From: Planctomycetaceae bacterium
Lineage (GTDB): Bacteria > Planctomycetota > Planctomycetia > Pirellulales > JAEUIK01
DNA: 8,665 nucleotides
Reading direction: 5' to 3'
Assembly (NCBI GenBank): GCA_016793185.1
Contig: JAEUIK010000547.1
Coordinates: 1-8,665, forward strand
Each line of letters begins with the position of its first letter. The first letter of the stretch is position 1. Below the pieces are notes generated by a model. It was given only the letters and a program-made list of their open reading frames with translations, was not told the origin of the DNA and made no database searches. Shown in pieces: positions 1 through 5,201 of the stretch. A program made the translations under genes and the position numbers.

Positions 1-160
1 GGTCGTAGACGGCATTCAGCCCGCGCAGCTCCGCGGCGGCACGGCCATTGGCCCCCTCCCGCGGTTTGATCCACGACGATTCGGCAGGAGCGCCGACGGC
101 AGAATCGGCGCCGCCCGAGGTACCCGCGGCCTCATTCGACAATGTGCGTGCATCCGGCAC
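1..160 (-). CDS. Unidentified protein, N-terminal 53 residues (runs off left edge)
   Basis: I read a GTG start at 158-160 that stays open to the left edge. It is preceded by a GAGGA ribosome-binding site (167-171, reverse strand) at a 6-base spacing. Codons mostly end in G or C, as in the neighbouring genes. The visible protein begins MPDARTLSNE, followed by a Gly/Ala/Ser-rich, probably disordered stretch to about residue 28. A more ordered segment then contains SSWIKPREG and ends ELRGLNAVYD. No domain can be recognised. The closing ELRGLNAVYD pattern is loosely like the first strand of an ABC-transporter ATPase, but that is a guess and no Walker motif lies in view. It follows moaC on the same strand with a 170-base gap holding a stem-loop and a palindrome, so it may or may not share the moaC transcript. 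The competing frame across 16-255 has neither this ribosome-binding site nor a sensible sequence. Confidence 0.55.
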   Translation of the reverse strand, partial: MPDARTLSNEAAGTSGGADSAVGAPAESSWIKPREGANGRAAAELRGLNAVYD

Positions 161-166
161 GGTGAT

Positions 167-171
167 TCCTC
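167..171 (-). promoter_or_regulatory. Ribosome-binding site deciding the GTG start at 160
   Basis: GAGGA on the minus strand sits 6 bases upstream of GTG. It lies within CGAGGAATCA, a 10-base string found identically in front of moaC. It is the main reason for choosing this start. Confidence 0.5.
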
Positions 172-211
172 GTCATACGCCTTGAATCGGCCTTCTTTTT
201 CACGCCTCGAG

Positions 212-239
212 GGCCAGGCGAACCGGGGGTTCCCTGGCC
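212..239 (-). other. Stem-loop upstream of the left-edge gene
   Basis: GGCCAGG (212-218) pairs with CCTGGCC (233-239). Inside it, GAAC (220-223) pairs with GTTC (229-232), leaving C219 bulged and a 5-base loop. On the minus strand the following bases are A-rich rather than T-rich, so it lacks the U-tract of an intrinsic terminator. It lies 52 bases ahead of the GTG start, where it could be a 5' leader structure or mark the 3' end of the moaC mRNA. The sequence does not decide between these. Confidence 0.4.
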
Positions 240-263
240 TCGGTTGTAACCGCAAGGTCTCGT

Positions 264-279
264 TACCGGTTAACGGGTA
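264..279. other. 16-bp imperfect palindrome downstream of moaC
   Basis: TACCGGTTAACGGGTA is symmetric about GTTAAC, with one mismatched pair (positions 268 and 275). It overlaps a 16-base motif (261-276) that recurs with three changes just upstream of moaC (935-950). It could be an operator for the left-edge gene. Confidence 0.3.
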
Positions 280-330
280 CCGTCGACTCGCAGTTGTCGG
301 GTTCGCGATCGTGGGGCTCGCGGTCGTGGG

Positions 331-912
331 TTAGCGGGTGCCAACCGACCGGTTTTGGCCGGCCCGCAGGGGGGGAGGGCCGGCGGCAGCGAGTTCGGCC
401 GGAATACGGTCGGCCGCGTCCGGATCGGCGGCAGCGCCGGTTCTGCGGAGGTAATGCCCACTCCGACCGCCGCTTTTCTCCTCCAACCGGATCTCGCCCA
501 GGGTCATGCCGCGGTCGACTGACTTGCACATGTCGTACACCGTGAGTGCCGCCAAGCTGACCGCGACCAGCGCCTCCATTTCCACCCCGGTCCGGGCGGT
601 AACCCGGACGGTCGCCACGATGGCCAACGTGGTGGCGTCGGGAAAGTCAAAATCGATGCTGACTGCGTCCAAAGCGAGGGTGTGGCACAGCGGGATCAGC
701 TCGTCGGTGCGTTTGGCAGCCTGAATCCCAGCCAGGCGGGCGACTTCCAGCACGTCCCCCTTCGCGAGCTGGCGCTCGCGAATCATGGCCAAGGTGTCCG
801 CGGCGCAGTGCACTCGGCCGCTCGCCCGAGCCATGCGTGCCGAGGGCTCCTTAGCGCCGACATCCACCATTCGGCTGGCCCCGCTGGCGTCGAAATGGGT
901 GAACTCAGCCAT
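331..912 (-). CDS. moaC: Cyclic pyranopterin monophosphate synthase MoaC
   Basis: MoaC works after MoaA in the first stage of molybdenum cofactor synthesis: it rearranges the 3',8-cyclo-7,8-dihydro-GTP intermediate into cyclic pyranopterin monophosphate in the cytoplasm. The 193-residue product aligns by eye with the E. coli enzyme from its first residues (AEFTHFDASGASRMVDV), which supports the start. The catalytic pocket looks complete: K51, H77 in PLCH (74-77), E111 and E113 in GVEMEAL, D127 and K130 in DMCKSVD. The family normally ends near KSGG-SGHY, here about residue 154. This protein carries roughly 39 further residues rich in Ala, Pro and Arg that have no counterpart I know of. A GAGGA ribosome-binding site (916-920) lies only 3 bases from the ATG. 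The downstream gene at 1-160 faces the same way across a 170-base gap. No other molybdenum cofactor gene is visible. Confidence 0.96.
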   Translation of the reverse strand: MAEFTHFDASGASRMVDVGAKEPSARMARASGRVHCAADTLAMIRERQLAKGDVLEVARLAGIQAAKRTDELIPLCHTLALDAVSIDFDFPDATTLAIVATVRVTARTGVEMEALVAVSLAALTVYDMCKSVDRGMTLGEIRLEEKSGGRSGHYLRRTGAAADPDAADRIPAELAAAGPPPLRAGQNRSVGTR

Positions 913-934
913 GATTCCTCGCTAGTTTCGGCCG

Positions 935-950
935 CGTAACGGCTTAACGG
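935..950 (-). promoter_or_regulatory. Candidate operator, motif shared with 261-276
   Basis: On the minus strand this reads CCGTTAAGCCGTTACG. The copy at 261-276 reads CCGTTAACCGGTAACG, giving 13 of 16 identical. It lies between a candidate -10 box (953-958) and the moaC ribosome-binding site, over the expected transcription start, which is a normal place for a repressor site. It also contains a direct repeat of CCGTTA. Confidence 0.25.
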
Positions 951-952
951 CC

Positions 953-981
953 TATTCTAAGCGCCAGGTGCTAACCGTCTA
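953..981 (-). promoter_or_regulatory. Candidate sigma-70-type promoter for moaC
   Basis: The minus strand carries TAGACG (976-981, 4 of 6 to TTGACA), a 16-base spacer and TAGAAT (953-958, 5 of 6 to TATAAT). Transcription would start near 946, giving a leader of about 34 bases. Inferred from consensus only. Planctomycete promoters are poorly conserved. Confidence 0.35.
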
Positions 982-1007
982 GTAGCCTCAGCTAGCGGAA
1001 CGGCGGA

Positions 1008-1029
1008 ACCCCTGGAGTGCTCGAGGGGT
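1008..1029. promoter_or_regulatory. 22-bp interrupted palindrome, possible operator
   Basis: ACCCCT (1008-1013), GAG (1015-1017), CTC (1020-1022) and AGGGGT (1024-1029) form a two-fold symmetric site, broken only by G/G at 1014/1023 and the central TG. It lies 96 bases upstream of moaC, beyond its candidate promoter, and 391 bases upstream of the plus-strand gene. A dimeric regulator site is possible, as is an RNA hairpin. Confidence 0.3.
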
Positions 1030-1407
1030 ACCTCGGAGCGACCCGGCGGGAGCCGACAAAGCCCCCCCTGGTTCTGGCTGTGGACCTGGACGGGGTGGGG
1101 CAACATCGCGGCGCGCGATTGTCGTGTGGGAGGTCGCCCGCACTTGCGTCGGGGCGTCGCGCTCGGGGGCGATTTGCCCGTGATAGCAATGCTGTCGCGG
1201 GGCGAATCGGGTTGATGTTCCAAAGTTGCAGCCGCGTGCGCGTCGATCAAACGGGTGGAAGGTGACACGCCCGACCCGGCGCAAACCTCCACTCTCCCAC
1301 CGTACGCCCCGCCGATTCGTCCTCACGCCCGCCGCGGCTCGACCCCGCCGCCCTGGCCATCTGCCCAGCCGCAAACTTGCGCGCGGATGACGCGACGCAC
1401 CTTGACT

Positions 1408-1412
1408 AAGGA
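1408..1412 (+). promoter_or_regulatory. Ribosome-binding site deciding the start at 1420
   Basis: AAGGA lies 7 bases before ATG 1420. The other in-frame candidates (GTG 1255, ATG 1387, ATG 1438) have no comparable site. Confidence 0.6.
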
Positions 1413-1419
1413 CCAGGCA

Positions 1420-3576
1420 ATGACGCGCACCAGCACCATGGTTAGCCGTTGGTTTGGTTTCGATCCGACGGCCCGCGGTTCTGCCGAAAAGCTCCCCCGC
1501 AGCCGGCAACGCCTGGGTTTGAAGGTCGAGTCGCTCGAATCGCGGCAGATGCTCTCGACCACGCCGATCCAGTTCAATGTGCCGACCGAGGTGCTGGGCT
1601 TCGGCGTCTACGCGGCCTTCACCGCGCAGCTCACCGCCGATTACGTGGATAAGGGGGGGCACACGATCCCCAACGGCACCTACGTCTACTACGATAACAC
1701 CCTGGCCGACTATGCCGCCGCGACGTCGTCCTCGAGCTATTCCTTTCAGGTCACGGCCAGCGGGCAGCAGGCGCATTTGCCGAATACGGACGTCACCGGG
1801 GGCGAAATCGATATCGGCGTCGGCTCAGCGCCGGTGATTTCTTACACCAGTGACGGGTTCTCGACGCCCACTCCGTCGACCAGTCCCACGCAGATTTATG
1901 GCCTTGTCGAGTACGCCTACACCAGCGGCGGCCTCGATCTGGACCTGTCGGAAGTCGATCAGGTCGGCTTCCCCTTCACGATTACGACCGATCCCGACGC
2001 CCCGTCGCCCGCCGAGGATGGCGTGGGATTGAACCTCACCCGGAGCGAGTTTTTCTCGCGATATCTCCCCTATATCACCAGCCAGGGGGCGGTGGCGGCG
2101 CCCTTCGAGCAACTTTACACCGAGGGCATTCCTTACCGGCTGATGGCTCCGCAGGACAGCCTCGCCTCGCAGGAGCTGCCAACGCTGAATCCGCCCGGGC
2201 TGCAATTCGGCGGAGGTCTGACGGCCAAGACGACTTACTACTACTGGGTGACCGGCACCAGCGCCTTCGGCGAGACGGCCCCCAGCAACTGGCAGCAGGT
2301 CGTGACCGCGCCCAAGTCGGTCAACGGGCACAACGTCAGCCGCCGCACGGTGTTACTGAATTGGACGGAAGTCGAGGGGGCCACGGGCTACAACATCTAT
2401 CGCAGCGAATCGAGCGATTCGACCACCGCCCGGCTCGTGGGGACCTCGGCGACCACGAACTTTACCGATGCTGGCAATGCCCCGGGGACGCAGGGGCTGC
2501 CCACCAATAGCTACTCGTTCAACCCGCTGGCCAGCTACTTCAATGCCGACCTGGATGCGTTTTTCCTGCACTACCAGACGAACGAGTTCGTCTTGAACCG
2601 CGACGGCTACACGTTCTCGGGGCATGCCCACGCCAACTACCTGTATGAGGGGCACGAATACACGGTTCTGAAGCTCACGACGCCGGGCATCCCGAACCAG
2701 GATTTCCTGATTTTTAAGCCCTATTTCCAGGAGAATACCGACATTCCCGGTGCTCCCCCCGCGCCGAGCTGGATGGTCGATGCCAGCGATTCGCCCGGCG
2801 AGATGGTCTTTGGCGCAAGCGGCTCATTCGCCGACGGCAAGGAGCAATTCCCCAGTAACCCGACGCTGGCGGGAATCCAGAAGGACCTCGAAAACAACAT
2901 CAACGCGGCCTTCAATCGGGGCATTGCCACGAACTTCGCGATCGCACCCGATGACTGGGCCGCGAGTACCTCCCAGTTCTACCAGCCGGGCACCCGCTCG
3001 AACTGGTACGCCGCCTTCCTCCACACCGACATCACCACAAACCCCACGACCGGCGTCAGCATCAACGGGCTGGCTTACGGTTTCGCCTACGACGACAACG
3101 GCGGCGCCTCGACGAACTTCCAGGGGAACTTCAACCTGGTGAACATCAATCTGATGCCCTGGGGAAGCAGTCCGCTACCCCCGGCACAGGCCGAGTCGAT
3201 CGTTATTCTCAACCAGCCGGTGAATGGCCGGGTGGGGTCGCACGAGGACGTCTACTTCAAGGTCCTCGGGAGCAATGGGCAGCCCTACCAGGGTGGAGTC
3301 TTCGTGGTGGGCAACCTCGAAGGGGCCGAGCAGGGGACCTACACCGCCTTGACGGACGCGACCACCGGCATCGGCAACATCAAGTGGACGAACAGCACCC
3401 CCGGGACCAGCCACCTCCAGCTCGCGCTTGAGACGGGCGGAGTCACCGTCGAAAGCAACAACTTCGTGGTCTCCGAGAGCACGCCCACCGGGCGCTGGCC
3501 CAAGTGTTACTCCAGCCGCGGAACCTCGTCGCGCAGCCAGCTCATCGACATGGTCATGAGCCGATTGGGGCACTAG
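1420..3576 (+). CDS. Putative secreted GH64-type beta-1,3-glucanase with Fn3-like insertion and Ig-like domain
   Basis: The protein is 718 residues. GH64 enzymes are extracellular and cut beta-1,3-glucan, releasing laminaripentaose in the characterised Streptomyces enzyme. Residues 39-46 are LESRQMLS, a motif type frequent at the N-terminus of planctomycete exported proteins; no classical signal peptide is visible. Residues about 50-245 resemble the GH64 barrel: LVEYAY gives E164, and SEVDQVG gives D180 exactly 16 residues on, the spacing of the known catalytic Glu154/Asp170 pair. Then comes RLMAP (240-244). Residues about 257-360 are Fn3-like (TYYYWVTGTSAFGETAPS, then WTEVEGATGYNIYR). The GH64 pattern resumes with YFNADLDAFFLHY (373-385), MVFGASGSFA (462-471), AAFNRG (496-501) and YGFAYDD (553-559). 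Residues about 588-685 look Ig-like, and a polar tail of about 30 residues follows with no anchor. Activity is inferred from patterns recalled, not from an alignment. A beta-glucan-binding protein without catalysis is the main alternative. Confidence 0.7.
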   Translation: MTRTSTMVSRWFGFDPTARGSAEKLPRSRQRLGLKVESLESRQMLSTTPIQFNVPTEVLGFGVYAAFTAQLTADYVDKGGHTIPNGTYVYYDNTLADYAAATSSSSYSFQVTASGQQAHLPNTDVTGGEIDIGVGSAPVISYTSDGFSTPTPSTSPTQIYGLVEYAYTSGGLDLDLSEVDQVGFPFTITTDPDAPSPAEDGVGLNLTRSEFFSRYLPYITSQGAVAAPFEQLYTEGIPYRLMAPQDSLASQELPTLNPPGLQFGGGLTAKTTYYYWVTGTSAFGETAPSNWQQVVTAPKSVNGHNVSRRTVLLNWTEVEGATGYNIYRSESSDSTTARLVGTSATTNFTDAGNAPGTQGLPTNSYSFNPLASYFNADLDAFFLHYQTNEFVLNRDGYTFSGHAHANYLYEGHEYTVLKLTTPGIPNQDFLIFKPYFQENTDIPGAPPAPSWMVDASDSPGEMVFGASGSFADGKEQFPSNPTLAGIQKDLENNINAAFNRGIATNFAIAPDDWAASTSQFYQPGTRSNWYAAFLHTDITTNPTTGVSINGLAYGFAYDDNGGASTNFQGNFNLVNINLMPWGSSPLPPAQAESIVILNQPVNGRVGSHEDVYFKVLGSNGQPYQGGVFVVGNLEGAEQGTYTALTDATTGIGNIKWTNSTPGTSHLQLALETGGVTVESNNFVVSESTPTGRWPKCYSSRGTSSRSQLIDMVMSRLGH

Positions 3577-3836
3577 CAGCCGCCGAGCCGCCTGGACCCC
3601 GAACGGGCGGTGCAGGCTTCAACCCATAGTGCGGCAGGTGGCAAATGGCGACCGCCTGGCCGGATCCCGCACTTCAAACTTGCTGGCCGCCGCCGCCCTT
3701 CTGTCGCCGCGAAGCTGCTGAATTCGATCGGCGGCAGGCCTGGGTCGGCCCTTCAGGCAGCATGTTGGACTAACGACTTACGTCGACAACCCGCGATCAA
3801 CTCCCGCCTGCCGACCCGACCGCGAAACGGGGCAAA

Positions 3837-3858
3837 CGATCGGTGAGTGTACCGATCG
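3837..3858 (+). promoter_or_regulatory. Stem-loop overlapping the downstream palindrome (possible anti-terminator)
   Basis: CGATCGG (3837-3843) pairs perfectly with CCGATCG (3852-3858) around an 8-base loop. Its 3' arm shares ATCG (3855-3858) with the terminator-like palindrome that follows, so the two structures cannot both form fully. Confidence 0.3.
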
Positions 3859-3873
3859 GGCCGGCCCGATTTT
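3855..3873 (+). terminator. Candidate intrinsic terminator
   Basis: ATCGGGCCGGCCCGAT (3855-3870) is a perfect 16-bp palindrome. It can fold as a 6-bp GC-rich stem with a CCGG loop, followed by TTTT (3870-3873) and GG. The T-tract is short. It lies 279 bases after the stop of the GH64-like gene and 312 before the PEP-CTERM gene, so it could end the first transcript or attenuate the second. Confidence 0.4.
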
Positions 3874-4013
3874 GGAACCCACTATCTGCTTGCGTAGGCT
3901 GGGGGACTTGGCAATACTAGTGGGACGCATCACTTGCCAACCGCCTGGGACAGCTACTGCACAGCGCCATCTAAGTCGTCGGTCCGCCGAATGGACCCAC
4001 CCAGGCGTATCGT

Positions 4014-4031
4014 TCTTGCCCTCTGGCAAGA
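4014..4031. other. Compact hairpin in the PEP-CTERM upstream region
   Basis: TCTTGCC (4014-4020), loop CTCT, GGCAAGA (4025-4031): seven perfect pairs. No T-tract follows on either strand. It could be a leader structure or a dyad protein-binding site. Confidence 0.3.
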
Positions 4032-4174
4032 GCCAGCGGTTTAACGCTTCCACGACACGCTCCTTGCCGTCAGGCGTTGCGCGCGGTGTGTCTCAATTCG
4101 GCCACGGTCCGAAGTCGGCTGGCGCTGGGCAGGCCTTCCCAACCCCGAACCACCCACCCTTGCCCTACCGCACC

Positions 4175-4179
4175 GAGGA
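4175..4179 (+). promoter_or_regulatory. Ribosome-binding site deciding the start at 4185
   Basis: GAGGA lies 5 bases before ATG 4185. That start gives a proper signal peptide, whereas the alternative in-frame ATG at 4077 would add 36 polar, Arg/Pro-rich residues in front of it. Confidence 0.7.
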
Positions 4180-4184
4180 AGACC

Positions 4185-4928
4185 ATGCATCACTCCGCGC
4201 GAATCTCCCCCCTCCCAATTCTCCTGCTCATTGCTGTCTGGAGTGCCAGCAGCGGCGCCCTGGCCGCTCCAGTGACCTACTTTGGGCACGACGATCCGCG
4301 GGGCACGATGGTGAACGCTTCGCAGGCTCGAGACGCATTCCAGGCCGCGCTCAGCTCCTTTGGGGTCGAGACCTTCGAGAGCTACGCGGCTTTTTCCGTG
4401 GATCCCAAGCTCAACTTCGGAGCGACGGGGATTACGGGGACCTCGGACGCGAGTTTCATCGTCTCTTCGGCGACCTATGCGGCCGGGGGGACCAAGTCAC
4501 TTTTGGACGCGGGACCGACCACCCAGGGGGGGACCCCCTTTAACGACTACTTCCTGTTGAGCCAACCGGTGACGGCGTTCGGGCTCTTCATCGCCAACGT
4601 CGGCGACGCGTTCGAGAACTCCATTTCGCTCCTGTTGGAGAACACGCTGATTGGACCTACGGCCACGCGGACGGTGATGGTAGCCACGCTTGGCCCCGGG
4701 ACGGCGCAGAACAACATTCTCTTCGTTGGCGTCACCGATACGGATTCATTCAACAAGGTGAGCGTGCTGGAATCGACCGATTACGATGGCACGATGTACG
4801 ACAACATCACGGTCGGCTTCGTGGTCCCGGAGCCCAGCAGCCTGGTGCTGGCGACCCTCGGCGCCAGCTGCGCAGGGTGGATCGTTACGCGACGGCGGGT
4901 GCGGAACTCGGCGAATCTCGCGAGCTAG
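4185..4928 (+). CDS. PEP-CTERM sorting domain protein, exported beta-sandwich type
   Basis: This 247-residue protein has export signals at both ends. The N-terminus is a Sec signal peptide: MHHSAR, a hydrophobic core (PILLLIAVW, 11-19) and a likely cut after ALA (25-27) or A28. The C-terminus is a PEP-CTERM tripartite signal: VPEPSS (214-219), a short membrane segment (about 220-235) and RRR (236-238). In known systems an exosortase recognises this signal and processes the protein at the cell surface. The mature middle (29-212) is Gly/Thr/Ser-rich with alternating hydrophobics. It carries patterns common in PEP-CTERM proteins, such as VETFESYAAF (61-70), a SQPVTAFGLFIA stretch (126-137) and a closing YDNITVGF, suggesting a beta-sandwich. 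No catalytic motif is seen and the function is unknown. No exosortase gene lies in the window. The gene stands alone between non-coding spacers. Confidence 0.9.
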   Translation: MHHSARISPLPILLLIAVWSASSGALAAPVTYFGHDDPRGTMVNASQARDAFQAALSSFGVETFESYAAFSVDPKLNFGATGITGTSDASFIVSSATYAAGGTKSLLDAGPTTQGGTPFNDYFLLSQPVTAFGLFIANVGDAFENSISLLLENTLIGPTATRTVMVATLGPGTAQNNILFVGVTDTDSFNKVSVLESTDYDGTMYDNITVGFVVPEPSSLVLATLGASCAGWIVTRRRVRNSANLAS

Positions 4929-4940
4929 CAGCAGGTGGCT

Positions 4941-4961
4941 GCCGGGGATGAACCACCCGGC
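4941..4961 (+). terminator. Weak candidate terminator after the PEP-CTERM gene
   Basis: GCCGGG (4941-4946) pairs with CCCGGC (4956-4961) around a 9-base loop, 12 bases after the stop codon. The only T-rich tract (TTCTTTC, 4974-4980) begins 13 bases later, too far for a classical intrinsic terminator. Confidence 0.3.
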
Positions 4962-5133
4962 CGGTGGCGCCAGTTCTTTCCCGCCACGGCTCGCGTCGAA
5001 CCTGCGACGCGCGCGCCTCAAGCGCGATGATCCCCGCCCGGGGAGAACTGGTGATCGGGTTCCAAACGCGACGAACGTCGCTGACGGGAGGGGTGCGACG
5101 AGCCGGGGCGCGGCTCGTCGGAGGGAAAGTTAT

Positions 5134-5159
5134 CCGTCGCGGGGGTCTAGCCGCGACGG
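5134..5159 (-). terminator. Candidate terminator of the HTH-receiver gene
   Basis: CCGTCGCGG (5134-5142) and CCGCGACGG (5151-5159) form a perfect 9-bp stem with an 8-base loop, starting 42 bases past the stop codon. On the minus strand it is followed by ATAACTTTCCCT, a poor U-tract. The adjacent 10-bp hairpin (5096-5120) may act with it. Confidence 0.4.
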
Positions 5160-5201
5160 GTTGTGCACACGCGGACGCTCGGGGCGAGGGAGCGTCGCGA
5201 C

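Larger units (their letters stand above)
913..1419. other. Divergent intergenic region between moaC and the GH64-like gene
   Basis: These 507 bases hold the moaC leader, its candidate promoter and operator, and an interrupted palindrome at 1008-1029. The rest is GC-rich with no convincing gene. The plus-strand frame of the downstream gene happens to stay open back to a GTG at 1255, but that stretch would encode a Pro/Arg-rich sequence with no ribosome-binding site. I could not pick out a clear promoter for the plus-strand gene. No riboswitch was recognised ahead of moaC. Confidence 0.6.
3577..4184. other. Intergenic region with several dyad elements
   Basis: These 608 bases contain no convincing gene; frames open across them give low-complexity, unrecognisable translations. 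They hold a hairpin overlapping a terminator-like palindrome (3837-3873), an inverted repeat TTGGCAA / TTGCCAA (3908-3914 and 3934-3940), and a compact hairpin TCTTGCC / GGCAAGA with a CTCT loop (4014-4031). The last 300 bases should include the promoter and leader of the PEP-CTERM gene, but no clear -35/-10 pair stands out. Confidence 0.6.
4929..5201. repeat. Hairpin-dense convergent intergenic region
   Basis: These 273 bases between two convergent genes contain at least six inverted repeats: GCCGGG/CCCGGC (4941-4961), CGCGTCG/CGACGCG (4992-5011), GCGACG/CGTCGC (5068-5081), CGACGAGCCG/CGGCTCGTCG (5096-5120, ten perfect pairs), CCGTCGCGG/CCGCGACGG (5134-5159, nine perfect pairs) and GACGCTC/GAGCGTC (5174-5196). 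The hexamer GCGACG occurs four times and its complement CGTCGC three times. A stacked, bidirectional termination zone is the simplest reading; a repeat family or a structured RNA is also possible. Confidence 0.55.

Noticed and set aside
16..255. 79-codon minus-strand frame at the left edge
   Set aside because: Arg/Pro-rich sequence without a clear ribosome-binding site. The overlapping GTG frame at 160 has better signals and stays open to the edge.
296..330. Near-tandem 15-base repeat (TCGCGATCGTGGG at 303-315 and TCGCGGTCGTGGG at 318-330) next to the moaC stop
   Set aside because: Only two clear copies, in GC-rich sequence; most likely slippage, not a functional repeat or CRISPR-like array.
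1255..1419. In-frame GTG extension of the GH64-like gene (55 extra residues)
   Set aside because: The added residues are Pro/Arg-rich and unlike any export signal, GTG 1255 has no ribosome-binding site, and ATG 1420 has AAGGA at 7 bases.
988..1776. 262-codon minus-strand frame overlapping the GH64-like gene start
   Set aside because: It is antisense to the coding sequence from 1420 on, Arg/Gly-rich, with no recognisable motif and no support beyond being open.
3872..4543. 223-codon plus-strand frame crossing the PEP-CTERM start
   Set aside because: It overlaps the PEP-CTERM gene in another frame and translates to low-complexity sequence; the PEP-CTERM frame has a ribosome-binding site, a signal peptide and a sorting signal.
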